A DNA stretch of 64,000 nt from Cherax quadricarinatus. Taxonomy: Eukaryota; Arthropoda; Malacostraca; Decapoda; Parastacidae. The notes beneath the pieces were generated by a model. That model saw only the letters and a program-made list of their open reading frames with translations, searched no databases and was not told the DNA's origin. The DNA is taken from assembly GCF_038502225.1 (NCBI RefSeq), contig NC_091341.1, positions 4,870,139 through 4,934,138 on the forward strand, read 5' to 3'. Below, one piece after another: positions 28,916-39,899 of this stretch (position 1 is its first letter; the number at the start of each line of letters is the position of its first letter). A program made the position numbers and the translations under genes.

Positions 28916-29792
28916 CTCACCTAGTTGTACTCACCTAGTTGAGGTTGCGGGGGTCTAGTCCGAGCTCCTGGCCCCGCCTCTTCACTGATCGCTACTAGGT
29001 CACTCTCCCTGCGCCGTGAGCTTTATCATACCTCTGCTTAAAGCTATGTATGGATCCTGCCTCCACTACATCGCTTCCCAAACTATTCCACTTACTGACT
29101 ACTCTGTGGCTGAAGAAATACTTCCTAACATCCCTGTGATTCATCTGTGTCTTCAGCTTCCAACTGTGTCCCCTTGTTACTGTGTCCAATCTCTGGAACA
29201 TCCTGTCTTTGTCCACCTTGTCAATTCCTCTCAGTATTTTGTATGTCGTTATCATGTCCCCCCTATCTCTCCTGTCCTCCAGTGTCGTCAGGTTGATTTC
29301 CCTTAACCTCTCCTCGTAGGACATACCTCTTAGCTCTGGGACTAGTCTTGTTGCAAACCTTTGCACTTTCTCTAGTTTCTTCACGTGCTTGGCTAGGTGT
29401 GGGTTCCAAACTGGTGCCGCATACTCCAATATGGGCCTAACATACACGGTGTACAGGGTCCTGAATGATTCCTTATTAAGATGTCGGAATGCTGTTCTGA
29501 GGTTTGCTAGGCGCCCATATGCTGCAGCAGTTATTTGGTTGATGTGCGCTTCAGGAGATGTGCCTGGTGTTATACTCACCCCAAGATCTTTTTCCTTGAG
29601 TGAGGTTTGTAGTCTCTGACCCCCTAGACTGTACTCCGTCTGCGGCCTTCTTTGCCCTTCCCCAATCTTCATGACTTTGCACTTGGTGGGATTGAACTCC
29701 AGGAGCCAATTGCTGGACCAGGTCTGCAGCCTGTCCAGATCCCTTTGTAGTTCTGCCTGGTCTTCGATCGAGTGAATTCTTCTCATCAACTT

Positions 29793-29796
<4 letters not shown>
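28916..29796 (-). mobile_element. CR1-like LINE family 2, 5'-truncated
   Basis: On the minus strand it runs from 29796 (inside the RT, directly after the FADD position) through the thumb and C-terminal region to a 3' end with repeated CTAGGTGAGTAC (28915-28938). GT/CA microsatellites abut both ends. The coding part is 28995-29796. Confidence 0.85.
28995..29796 (-). pseudogene. CR1-like LINE family 2 ORF2, C-terminal region
   Basis: About 267 residues, open throughout. It carries LKLMRRIHSIEDQ-type text after the RT core, FNPTKCKVMKIG (thumb), LEYAAPVWNPHLAKH, LEDRRDRGDMITTYKIL and VVSKWNSLGSDVV, the usual C-terminal blocks of CR1/jockey-type ORF2. The catalytic FADD is just lost at the truncation, so this copy cannot be active. 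The copy at 45738-46879 overlaps it at roughly 96% identity by eye. Confidence 0.85.

Positions 29797-29832
<36 letters not shown>
29797..29832. repeat. (GT)n microsatellite
   Basis: GT run at the truncated 5' end of the CR1-like LINE. The in-frame Thr-His codons it creates are not part of the protein. Confidence 0.95.
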
Positions 29833-30745
29833 ACTTGGGAGGTATAAGATGTGTAATGTATAGCAGTAACCAGGATGCTAAAATATTTCTAGGAGCACTT
29901 ACTGGAAATTTATGAAAAGTAGGATAATGTAAAAACATTAATGAAATGAAACTAATGAAACAGAATTAATGAAGGTGTAGAAAAATTTGGGAGGAATAAC
30001 AAACGAGAGAAAATATTAAAGAAGTAATTCACGAACACATAACGAATAGGAAAAAAGAAAAAAAAACTGAAAAAATATACTCAGAGGAAGATTTGGATAC
30101 TTTCTACAAGTCGTCGTAGTAAACACAGTTACCACTGAAACGGACAATAACTGTGAAATATTTAAGCATTATGCCAAGAAAATCACCAAATTATGGAATA
30201 TGAAGTAAATATCCACACATTAGAAAGTTCTCGAATGCAGCTACTGTCTCCCCGAGACGGCCAAATCATCAATATAGACCAGAAAATGTTACGACCTACG
30301 TTGCCCATAATACCACTTGAAAAGAAAGCAACGCAAAAATCAATATGCATCAACGAAACCTATACATGGTAAACAAAGTATTTTTAAAGGATAAAGAGAA
30401 AAAGATTTAAGGAAAGCACAGGACAAATAATTAAGGACAACAGGAGGTACAGAGATAAATGTTAGTGGAACACAAGGGACGATTTTCTCAATACCAGGAT
30501 CTAACATACGAGATGATGCTGTACAAGAGGAACTAAAACCTCAATTATACCTAAACATCTCAAATGGTAAACCCCCCTCCCTTTTTTTTGGCAAACACTT
30601 AGGGTTTAAAAAAATATATAAAAAAATTACAAAATATACAGGTAGGCTCCATTTAAAACAATGTTTGGATTGATTGCATAAACACGTGCAAAAAATATAT
30701 ATTATGGGCAGTGAGAAATGGATGCAAAAATATAATATACATAAG
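29833..30745. other. Unassigned AT-rich stretch
   Basis: A-rich plus strand with many short A runs. No gene or known repeat recognised. Confidence 0.5.
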
Positions 30746-30747
30746 AT

Positions 30748-30818
30748 GTGACGCAATGACGCTATTGCAAACAAACCACATCACGGGTGGGGTTCAAACC
30801 CCACCCGTGGTATGGTTT
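30748..30818. mobile_element. Palindromic SINE family A, outer parts only
   Basis: GCAATGACGCTATTGCAAAC then CGGGTGGGGTTCAAACCCCA, a hairpin formed by the B-box ends of the two arms. The tRNA-like middles are missing, leaving a minimal foldback. Confidence 0.65.
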
Positions 30819-30964
30819 ATATGTGATAAAGTAAATAGAAATGATAAATACTATGTACGAGACTCATTGTGTTGTGCACAACTGCTGAAATCATCCAATA
30901 ATGCAACACAAGTAACTGGCATAAAAGTAGTGAGCAAGAATCTGGTAATTTTCCATGCACATTA

Positions 30965-31060
30965 ACACAAATAACCCGCACATAGGAGAAAGGAGCTTAC
31001 GACGACGTTTCGGTCCGTCTAGGAGCATTTACAAAGTCACGGTATTTGGCTTTTTTGTCT
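30965..31060 (-). mobile_element. CGAAACGT-type terminus fragment
   Basis: CGACGACGTTTCGGTCCGTC (31004-31023), on the minus strand GGACCGAAACGTCGTCG, identical to the block near 25.93 kb. AAAGTCACGGTA follows (31034-31045) as in the other copy. Confidence 0.5.
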
Positions 31061-31410
31061 TCATGCATATTTACCACCGTCAATAACGACAGAGGGATCC
31101 AGAGAACAGACAAGTGCAGTTTATTTTCTTCGTTCTCATCTTCAAGCTCTAACACATATGATTGTTTTAATATTTTCTTTCCTTAAAAATTCTGTACGCT
31201 TTTATGTATGTTTTATTACTGTTTATTCTTTCTAGTAAACTATTTATATGGACTAGATACGGTATCGAGGCGAAGCACTAATACTTGGGGTACCCCATTA
31301 GTCATACTTCAACATGAAAATGATGCTCGTTATTACAAAGTATATACACAGATGTATCTCCCTCCCCCCGTTCTCTCTCTCTTCCTCTCTCTCACATACT
31401 TTTTAGGGTT
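31061..31410. other. Unassigned stretch
   Basis: CT-rich tract near 31371-31391. No gene recognised. Confidence 0.5.
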
Positions 31411-32148
31411 AATGTAGGGGTTTTAAAACAGGGTGCCGTTGCACCCTGGTGTGCCACTGATAGTGCCCAGGGGTTCGGCATTATTATTAATAATTTTGTC
31501 CTAGCTTCATCGTCTTAATTATATCACAAATTTTTGACTAGTATTTGTTGTACAGTTAACTAATACAAAAGAGTTATAATATTTTTCGAATATATATCGA
31601 GGGAAAACTATACTATAACAATTAATATGTCAATAATATTAAGCCAAAAGGCATTATGACTGGAAAGTAAATTTATATAATAGTCACCGTCTGTATTTGG
31701 GTTACAATCGTATGGTAATTCTCATGCAGATTTCTTAAACGTGTGAGTCAGGATTTGTGCTCACGAACATAAAAACAGCAAAAGGGAAAGGTTACAATCG
31801 GTCGATGAAGAAATGAAGGAATGTCTACACAGTATTCCAAATGATATCAAAAGGATCTGCCAATTACATCAAACAAAAATATCTAACTTAAAAAGTTGCA
31901 GAGCTAGTTACTGTTTTTCTGTTTATTTTATTGTGACTTACAGTGCCTGAGTAATTCTTACACTGACAAGCTTGTATATTTATTACTTCGTATGTTTTAT
32001 GTGTTTGCATGTTTATATTATTAATTATTAAGACTAAGTACTCTTTGGAAGCTGTACCAATAGAAAATTGGCTAGGAGAGCCACAGAGTAAAATATGTGA
32101 CTTGAGGATGGTGCCATCACTGAAAAAAAAAAAGGTTGAAAACCACTG
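31411..32148 (+). mobile_element. hAT-like DNA transposon remnant
   Basis: The left end TAGGGGTTTTAAAACAGGGT and right end GGTTGAAAACCACTG (32133-32147) are imperfect inverted repeats of the CAGTGGTTTTCAACC type. Between them lies a transposase C-terminal remnant (31793-31945). No clean 8-bp target duplication is visible, so the boundaries are approximate. Confidence 0.6.
31793..31945 (+). pseudogene. hAT (ZBED/SCAND3-like) transposase C-terminal remnant
   Basis: About 50 codons reading VDEEMKECLHSIPNDIKRIC followed by QLHQTKIS. This matches the conserved C-terminal end of hAT-type transposases of the ZBED5/SCAND3 group, where short helices with I-P-DI are followed by QxQ/HQ. The upstream RNase H-like catalytic part is missing or unrecognisable. 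Confidence 0.6.
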
Positions 32149-32704
32149 GGAAACCACTGAGATTTTCACTTTATCAGGTGTTTGATTATATTTCAGTGAC
32201 ACTAATAGCATACCTCATCCTCACACGTCACAGTTTTCCAAGAAATGGTTGGAGTTTATATATGTTTCCAGGAAAGCCAAGGGTTCTCAGGGGAGGTCAA
32301 AGGGTTACCAAGTGCCACGAATTTCCAGTAGAGTCAAGAGTTTTCAGAGGGGCCAAGGGTTTCCACTGGATGAAGCGTTTTCAGGGTAAGGAGAGAGACT
32401 AGGAAAGCCATCAATATGATTGTATTTCTTTGATGTAGGTCTGATCCAGAGAAAGGGAAGAGGAAGGGACATTTGCATTGTCCCCTCGGCGGACGTACAT
32501 CCTCGCCCGATATTATTTCTTAGCTTGAACCAGTTGTATGCTTGGGCACTGGTACGTCGTCGGTCCTGGCTCCAGGCATCCTCTTGCCTTCCACATCATT
32601 CAGATATTTGTTATTAAATACTCTTACATATTGCGGTTCGTAAACACCTTGGCTGGTCTGATTGTTGACAAAATTAAACCATTTTCTCTGGTGTATCGGT
32701 TTTT
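32149..32704. other. Unassigned stretch with a degenerate tandem repeat
   Basis: GGGTT-TC(A/C)-AGG-like units (AGCCAAGGGTTCTCAGGGG and variants) repeat loosely at 32262-32385. No gene recognised. Confidence 0.45.
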
Positions 32705-33837
32705 GTCCTGTAAAAGAAAGGAGTAATTAGGCCCATTGCCGCCTCGTTTCCAAAGCTCCTGTCCGAAGTATTTGAACAGTGACGGCCATGATGCTTCAAC
32801 CAAACCAGCTTGGCTCTGAGGTCTTTCAAGGCAGCGAAGCAGCGGTTCATGTGGCAAGGGTATATATTAATAACCTATCTGAGGACAATACAGTAGGAAA
32901 GCTAGACTTCAAGAACGCACTGAATCTCATGAAAAGAGATGTGGTGTCAACAGCCGTACAGAAACATTGCCTTAGCGTATTTGAGCTGGACACAGCAGAG
33001 AATCAATGCTCGTGTTTGGGGAACAAGGAATCACTTCTTGGAGGGCGTTTAGCAAGGATATCCTCTCTCCCCATTTCTCTTTAGCATTGAAGTTAGGGAA
33101 ATCACTGTCAGAATGGCAAATGAACTAAACATCCGGTTCCTGGATGATGGCACACTGACAGGCACAAATGAGTCCTAGCAGAGCTTGCTTAGGTGATGAT
33201 ACTGGGACAGGCCATGGGACTCATCCTCAATCCACCCATATGTAAAATGATCTCAGCCAGTCGGCAAGTAATGGATGCAGTGAGAGCTATACTGCTAGGT
33301 GTGTCAACCATTGCCCCCACCAACAGCATCCCGCTTGGAGCACCTCTTGGACTCAGTTCTCGAGAACTAGACAATTGAAGGAGAATGGAACAATGATTAA
33401 GCATTCTAGATCCCATAATGTCTTGTACCTTCTAATAAATTACTTGAATCTGCCCAGGCTTACATTTCCTAAAATGTGCAACCTCGTACGACAACCCATA
33501 ATTTCATGAGGGCGATATTCACAAAGACGGACAGTAGGACCAGTTACACTTCCAATCAGACTAGGAGGCATTTGTGTCCGCAAGACATCACAGATTGCAC
33601 TCCCTGCTTTCCTGTCTTCATGTGTTGCATCCAGTGAACTTGTAGCAGCGATTCTTCCTGAGCACCTTAGTGACAATGTAGGGGTCGTGCCCAAAAGTTC
33701 ACTGATGGAGCCTGGCTCTGGGATAATCTAATAGAGTCCACAATCAGGCCTGCTCCCTTCAACAACTACAGTTACACTGGGATGTCCCAGTAGTGGACAA
33801 CAAGGCTAGAGCTCGCCTCCTGGCTGTGAGAGCTCAT

Positions 33838-34724
33838 TGTGAGGAAAAAGTTCAACAGATAGGAGTAGCGAGCGAGTATATGGTAACGATAGTTTGACTG
33901 CCGGCTGCTTGTTAAGGTAGTGTCAGTCTCACTCCCGCTATCCCCTCCCCCCCTTTCTCCCCACCCCGAAAGGTGACGTGTGGGGCTCCGGCCAAACAGT
34001 AATCACTTGACTCACAGCTCCCAGCACAACTGTAAGTAAAAGCCTCTGCTCCTATTCTAGTGGATATTGGTTGAAAGCTTAGTCCTTTCAGTTTTAAGCT
34101 CCACATAAGACTTTTCGATAATCACCACCTTTTTTAAGTATCTTGCACTTATCATGGAGAGTGATTTATTAAGCAGTGGGTAACCTGTCTCTCTTTCCAG
34201 CTTGGAATGACAGATCGGGTCACCTGCCAACCAACGAGAAGTGTTGAAGGAGACGGACTGAAACAGCCCATGAGACATTCATAATCTACCTACCTGATTA
34301 ATTGTACAGGACACTACCCCTCATCTTTGCAGTGGTAAAGAACCTGAGTTCCTGTCATCTGGACTGACTATTCAAGGCTATAGACTCTGTGAAGAACTAG
34401 TCGTTGGGTTGTCACCAACACCTGTGACCCCCCTCCCCATCATCAGTAACGGCTACAATTTCTACAAGACGGTGTCAACCTCCACCTGACACCCCAGTAT
34501 AACTGTATCTTAGCGTTGAATTCAAATGTCATTTGTCCATTTCATTTTTCATTTTTCTTTCAAGTAGGATACACCTTCATATTTCAATGTTTTATCTTTG
34601 CATTATTAAATAATAGTGTTTATCTTTGTGAATTATTTCTTTTTCTATTCATTAATTTTCCTGAGGAGGAGCCAGCCTTGGTAATACTGTCTGAAGTTAT
34701 TACAGGGCTAAGTAAGCCTTCACA
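33838..34724. mobile_element. Solo LTR of a retrotransposon, 887 bp
   Basis: Starts TGTGAGG, ends CTTCACA (TGTGA/TCACA inverted ends with TG...CA). It is flanked by CTCAT at 33833-33837 and 34725-34729, a 5-bp target duplication. Removing it restores the LINE text GTGAGAGCTCATCATGCGAG, comparable to copy 1 near 5028-5045. The interior has no long open frame. 5-bp duplications are typical of Gypsy and BEL/Pao elements; the superfamily cannot be told from an LTR alone. Confidence 0.85.
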
Positions 34725-34792
34725 CTCATCATGCGAGGATTTTTTGTTGACTATCCCCAACTCCTTCCTTGGCACACGTCTCGACCAGCCTA

Positions 34793-34853
34793 CTATCCAC
34801 ACTGGTGTTGCTACTATCCACACTGGTGTTGCTACTATCCACACTGGTGTTGC
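34793..34853. repeat. 21-bp tandem triplication inside the LINE
   Basis: CTACTATCCACACTGGTGTTG is repeated almost exactly three times, an in-frame expansion of one segment of the LINE (copy 1 has one). Confidence 0.9.
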
Positions 34854-35450
34854 CTTGCCGCTCTGGCCCTTTCTGCGGCAATGCTTCGGCAGACCGATTC
34901 CGGTACCATGTTCTTGTTTGCTGTAGATAAAAGGGAAAAAACTGCAAGAAATGAAGTTAACAAAGTAAAGAGGAGCCTTCAACAGCCGGATGGCGAGCAT
35001 TAAGGAAGACACCCCAACTCTGCTGATCCAATGACAACCAAAAGCATCCAGATGGAATTAATTACCTTGTAAGCAAGGACAGGCGGCAAACAGGTGGTGT
35101 GGGACTACAGTTGTGCTTTCACAATGACTAATACCTATCTCCATTACAGAGGAAAAACGGGCATTTGTCAGCTTCGGGGAATCCCAAAAATTTAGAAAAT
35201 ATTGTGAATTTGCTTATCATATATTTGTATTCACAGGCTCAGAGAGACTTGGCCTATGGGGAAAGCGCATCCCAGTTCGTTAAGGAGCTAGACAAAAGAC
35301 TCAAGAGAACGAAGGATCCCAGGGCGGTTAGTTTTCTATTCCAGCGACTCAGTGCTGCAGTACAGAGGGATAATGCTTGTTACATCCATGGTATGCGCCC
35401 CAGCTCTGAGGAACTGGATTAGATATTTATAGCGTAATTTGTAACAAATA

Positions 35451-36179
35451 CTTCAGCATCTTTGTATCATCAATGTATCTAATAATTAAGATATATATTA
35501 CAGTTTACATTTCTGAAGAACTGCTTGTGGTCAGGACAACGTTTTCAACCTTATCCATTAAATTTACATTTGTTCACATAATACATCAAATTTTACCATG
35601 TATATAACAATACATAATCCTTTGTTTCAAGTGATTTTACATATACCATCTCTTCAGAACAGTTTTTTTTATCCCAGTCGAGTGTTCTATGTATGAATAT
35701 ATACATAGAGTGACCACGAAGTTGCTGGAGGCCAGCGGATGCTTAACCTCTACACGGGAAAATCATCAGAGAAAAACCCATATCAGGAGATTCGTCAGAC
35801 ATTCCTGACGAACAAAACATCATTAACCAGCAACCATCCAGGGAGGTACAACGTTTCTGACATACAAGGCAGAATGGTGGTTCTTAATTCAGCATTCTTT
35901 TCTCTTCAATTTAGGTGGTCTGACCATAGATAAAGTGCCCTTCACCTGCCTCAAGGTGGAACTCCCTGAAGAAGAACGTTTAAAAAGCCAGTCTTTTCCA
36001 CTTAGCGTACGGGGAAAAAAATACTCCACATAAGCACCACTACAGCAAACAAGCAATTTTAGACTACTATCTGTAGCAGATTGTATCAGGTGTACACCAC
36101 CTGATGCAATCTAGCATTGCTACAGCAGGGTACGCCAGCGAGAAATGCCGGTGTACACTCGCGAGAAATGCTGTCTAAA
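35451..36179. other. Unassigned stretch
   Basis: No gene recognised. Contains short inverted pieces (TGTAGCAG...CTGCTGTAG-like, about 36060-36195). Confidence 0.45.
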
Positions 36180-36335
36180 ACACAGCTACAGCAGCTTCAG
36201 TACGTTACACCAGGCTGGACAACACTGGTGAGAGCTGCTACGTAAAACACAGCTTCAGTACGTTGCACCAGGCTGGACAGCACTGGTGAGCACTGCCACA
36301 TAAAACACGGCCACATAAAACACTGGTGAGTGGTG
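36180..36335. repeat. About 60-bp degenerate tandem repeat
   Basis: Two and a half units with CAGCTTCAGTACGTTGCACC and GGCTGGACAGCACTGGTGAG. Confidence 0.8.
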
Positions 36336-36574
36336 CTGCGGGATGGATAAGTAAATCTCCGTGTCGGCAGCGAAACTTTGATACTTAATACCTCAAAGTT
36401 GCTCACTTTATAATTAATCTTTACTAATTTTATGTGTCTGGTCTTATACGGGCTGAAGAGGAGGGAGTACCTTGATAATGAAGGGCTCTTGATTCTTGAA
36501 CCCATCCTGCCTCTCAATACCAGTTTGTGTAATCAATGCATCCACGGAAACAGATGGTTTTAAGCAAACAACAA

Positions 36575-36660
36575 ACTGCTACTGACCGAGATTCGAACTC
36601 ATGTAATTTAGACAGTCTCCCTGAAAGCTAGCTAGACTTTCGACGCCCCAGACCAATACA
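36575..36660 (-). mobile_element. tRNA-like SINE head, family C
   Basis: On the minus strand TTGGTCTGGGGCGTCGAAAG and GTCTAGCTAG, then a B box GTTCGAATCTC. Related to 17397-17490. The acceptor stem is not intact, so this is SINE debris rather than a tRNA gene. Confidence 0.55.
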
Positions 36661-36910
36661 ACAATGCCACAAGATGTTAGGTGGCCAGTGAGAACACTAG
36701 AGATGTTTCCTCTAATGCTGGCCTCATTCGGGGAGTGGTAAGTTCAGAGACTTAATTCATTCTCCTCCTATGGCATCAAGAGTTTAGAAAGTTTCCCGGG
36801 AGATTTCTTCATCTACTCGGGCTCGAATCTTGACCAGTCACAATATGTTCTTTGCTTATAACCATTTGTTTCTGTAGATACAATGATTTGTGTACTGCTC
36901 CTAAGATTGT
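36661..36910. other. Unassigned stretch
   Basis: No gene or repeat recognised. Confidence 0.5.
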
Positions 36911-36912
36911 AA

Positions 36913-36941
36913 ATCCAAATGGGAGTATCTCCCATTTGGAT
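36913..36941. other. 13-bp perfect hairpin, 3-nt loop
   Basis: ATCCAAATGGGAG, TAT, CTCCCATTTGGAT, at the edge of the Tc1 remnant. It may result from a short inverted duplication. Confidence 0.6.
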
Positions 36942-36944
36942 ACC

Positions 36945-37410
36945 AATCTCCCATTTCATCAAATTCTCACCCGGTCATCTGCATGTCACAGCAGAAATCG
37001 CCATTCGTCAGACCAGGCAAAGATTTTCCAATCTTCAACAGTCTAGTTAAGATGAGCCTGTGCTCACTGTAGCCGACAGAAGTGGAACCCAGTGTGGTCT
37101 TCTGCTGCTTTCACCCATCCACTTCAAGCTTCAACTTGCTGTGCAGTCAAAATGCTCTTCTGGTCTTCAGTTGTGTAACACTTGAGTTACTATCGCCTTT
37201 CTGTCAGCTTGTACCAGTCTGGCCATTCTCTGACCTCTCAGTAACAAGGCGTTTTCGCGCACAGAAATGTCGCTCAGTGGATGGTTTGTGTTTTTCACAG
37301 CATTCTATGTTATCCCTAGAGACTGTTTATGAAAATCCCAGATCATTAACTTCTCAAACCTCCCCGTCGGACACCAACAATAATACCACGGTCAAAGTTT
37401 CTCAGTAAAA
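36945..37410 (-). pseudogene. Tc1-like transposase remnant
   Basis: On the minus strand in shifting frames: NFDRGIIVGVRRGGL (start of the DNA-binding helix-turn-helix region, near 37400), then TVEDWKIFAWSDE (near 37030), which includes the first catalytic aspartate (SDE) of the DDE triad, then ADDRVRI. Many stops. The part between is compressed by deletions relative to Tc1 proteins of about 340 residues. The second half is absent. Confidence 0.7.
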
Positions 37411-37685
37411 ATATCCAGGTCTTATACATGTGTCTTATCCATCAAAGTGTCTAGTATTATGCCTTTGAGCTAATGATACTTGTCTGACACAGCAACACCA
37501 TGGACTCTTGCTACAGCGAATATCATCTTCATCTCTATTGGCAAACATAAATATTGTACACATAAACCTTATCGACTTTACGTACTTCTAAATGTGAGCC
37601 CCGCCTACATCTAACCACGTCTTCAACTGCTGCATCTCGCCGCTTCTTCCACTGACTTAAATATAAAACTATCCTTTCTCATGCC
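37411..37685. other. Unassigned stretch
   Basis: No gene recognised. Confidence 0.5.
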
Positions 37686-37689
37686 TCTG

Positions 37690-37770
37690 TATTAGTGTGC
37701 TAAAGCCCACTGTACGGGAGAAACGTCTCAAAAAATACTCAGGTGTTGCACATGCGTCTATACAGTCTAT
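37690..37770 (+). mobile_element. Penelope-like terminus fragment with hammerhead-like stem
   Basis: AAGCCCACTGTACGGGAGAA then ACGTCTC, with GTTGCACATGCGTCTATAC downstream. The CTGATGA core is degenerate (GTGCTAA). Confidence 0.5.
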
Positions 37771-38344
37771 ACATGACTTTGGGAATAAGAAGTAATCAAT
37801 CTGATCCAGTGAAAAGGAGAACACAGGATTCCTTTTATTCAGATGCCTTCAACAGTACAGAAACACCTCCCTGGAATGGTACTAGAGTGTAAAGCAACCG
37901 TGAAGTGAGATTATGACAACCTTAAAGCCACCAGGAAAGGGGGTAACTGAGAGGGGAGGAAGAGGAAAAAGGGAAGAATATGAGGGGAAATGTAGGAATG
38001 AGAGGGGCAGAAAGGGGGGAGTAAGAGAAGGGAAGAAGAGAGGGGGGGACTAATCATTGTCGGGTGGGTCTCTATAACTCATTACGCGTTTTTTTCTTTC
38101 TTGTACCTCTCTTCCCCTCATTTATTTAGCCTTCCTTCCACTCACCCAGTTTCTTCTTTTCCCTAGGCCCATCCCTTACATTTCATTATCCAGTCCCTTT
38201 CTCTCTCGCTCGCGCTCTCTCCCATCATTCCTCACTTTCCCCTCCGCACCATTTCTCTCCCCTTCCTCCCCATCACCAGTGTTTCCCGTCTCCTCCCGTC
38301 CCCTCACAGATACACCCGTGTGTTTTATAGCCAAACTTAGTTCT
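37771..38344. other. Unassigned stretch with purine-rich tract
   Basis: GGGGA/AGAGG-rich at 37935-38050, pyrimidine-rich after 38090. No gene recognised. Confidence 0.45.
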
Positions 38345-38690
38345 AACTGCAAGACTTGCTGAGGGAGAGTGCGTGAGGGAGTGTGAGGGAGGGTGAGGGA
38401 GTGTGAGGGAGAGCTTGTGAGGGAGTGTGTGTGAGGGAGTGTGTTTGAGGGAGTGTGTGTGTGTGTGTGTGTGAGGGAGTGTGTGTGTGAGTGTGTGTGT
38501 GAGGGAGTGTGTGTGAGGGAGAGTGTGTGAGGGAGGGTGAGGGAGAGTGAGGGTGTGTGTGTGAGGGAGAGTGGAAGAGGAGAGTGGGAGTGTGTGAGAA
38601 AGCATGTGAGTGTGACTGGGAGCGAGGAAGTGAGATAGCGCGTGAGAAAGTGAGGGAGCGTATGAGGGTGTGAGAAACTGTGTGACAAAG
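38345..38690. repeat. GTGAGGGA minisatellite with GT runs
   Basis: Variable GTGAGGGAG and GTGTGTGAGGGAG units. Frames on the minus strand are Ser-His-Thr-Leu repeats and not genes. Confidence 0.9.
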
Positions 38691-39125
38691 AGAAAGGAGA
38701 CGGAAAGTGCTGGAAAATAAGAGGAAGAGAGAATGTCAAAGTGCGAGGAGGAAACAGAGGAGGAAGAGAAGGTGGAAGGCAGGCTTGTAGACAGTGAAAG
38801 AAGAAGCGTGAAATCGGATGATAATGGGTAACAGATGTATAATTCCTCTCATTGCCTCTTGTTATATGCTATTATACCGAAGAATATAATTGTTACATAA
38901 AAGGGCACAGATGCAACTGATGTCCTTTTATCTAATATTTTGTAGATAATTCTATCATTATTACTAAGAATATAATTGCAGAGACAGAACGGAAATAAAA
39001 TTAGTTCATTACTGAATTCAAAGGCCAAATTACCTGTATTTTGGTGGGGAGGGGATACGAGAAAGGTATCCCTGTATCGTCCTACCCCTGCCCCGTCTAC
39101 CTCAACCACGCTTGAGGCATAACTA
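38691..39125. other. Unassigned stretch
   Basis: Purine-rich at the left, otherwise no feature recognised. Confidence 0.5.
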
Positions 39126-39129
39126 TTGA

Positions 39130-39370
39130 ACCTCTAAACCCTCAAGAGGTCGAGTAGTTGCAGCTACGCTCCCTCAAGAGACCTACGAGTTGTAGCTCAA
39201 CCCTGTCAGGGGACTCAAGAGTTTAAGTTCAACTCTATCAATAGGTGCAGGCGCTTAGCTCCTTGAAGAGGCCCGAGGACGCGTGTCAACATGCTCAGGA
39301 AATGTAACACATTGAACTTAAAATCCTCCAAAGGTCAAGTAGATGTAACTCAACACCTTTTACAGGGTCA
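39130..39370. repeat. Degenerate tandem repeat, about 35-40 bp
   Basis: CTCAAGAGGTCGAGTAGTTG and diverged relatives (CTCAAGAGACCTACGAGTTG, CTCAAGAGTTTAAGTTCAAC) recur with irregular spacing. Confidence 0.6.
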
Positions 39371-39476
39371 AAATCTGTATGAATCTGAACTTTTCTCTGA
39401 GAAACATACGTCAGCAGCATTAAAATCATTCGATCAGTAGGAACTGAAAAATTGTCTCAGATATTAAAATTTTAAT

Positions 39477-39898
39477 AACCTCACGGGCGGGGTTAGAACC
39501 CGCCCATGAGGTTATTTATTTAACTCAAAACTCCAGACCGTCGCGTTAGCCACTGGGCCAGCTACCTTCAATAAGATTCATCCAACAAGGTATATACACC
39601 ATAGGAAGGTTAGCATAGGCACCACTGTGACCCCCAAATGCAAGTTTTTACAGAAGAATTTCCAGCTAGTGTGGCCGTGACGAACTCTAGCTCAACGGCC
39701 ACGCTAGCATTTGTGTTCACAGTGGTGCCTTTGTTAACCTTCCTATGGTGTAGAAATATACCTAGTTGGATTAATCTTATTGAAGCTAGGTGGCCCATCG
39801 GCTAACGCGACGGTCTGGAGTTTTGAGAGACTGATCGTGGGTTCTAACCCAGCCCGTGGTATGGTTTGTCTGCAATCATGTCATTACGATTTCGTGAA
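39477..39898. mobile_element. Palindromic tRNA-derived SINE, family A, longest copy
   Basis: The whole element folds on itself: the outer GGTATGG/B-box ends, the tRNA-like arms (minus arm near 39525-39590, plus arm 39743-39870), and a central palindrome (CACCACTGTG near 39619 against CACAGTGGTG near 39718, and GGCCGTGACG/ACGGCC). The right end TGTCATTACGATTTCGTGA (39879-39897) matches the left ends of the other copies; the left terminus is shorter. A box TGGCCCATCGG and B box GGTTCTAACCC are degenerate. Confidence 0.75.
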
Positions 39899-39899
39899 T

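Larger units (their letters stand above)
32705..35450 (+). mobile_element. LINE with R2-like endonuclease region, copy 3, split by a solo LTR
   Basis: Begins within the RT finger (AATTAGGCCCATTGC, compare IRPIA in copy 2). It carries the VYINNLSEDNTVGKLDFKNA (motif A), WFLDDGT-like FLDDGTLTGT (about 33133-33165), GGICVRKTSQIALPAF and ARLLAVRA blocks. The 887-bp LTR interrupts it, then it continues FLLTIPNSFLGTRLDQ to the terminal SFLFQRLSAAVQRDN and the stop at 35420-35422. The frames are broken many times. The zinc/endonuclease part is frame-damaged. Confidence 0.8.

Noticed and set aside
31411..32148. Clean 8-bp hAT target duplication
   Set aside because: No matching 8-mers at the two presumed ends; boundaries left approximate.
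35840..35870. Another hammerhead-like site (ACAACGTTTCTGAC)
   Set aside because: Only ACGTTTC is shared; no stem II and no CTGATGA on either strand.
37080..37408. Plus-strand 108-codon protein
   Set aside because: It is the antisense of the Tc1 transposase remnant.
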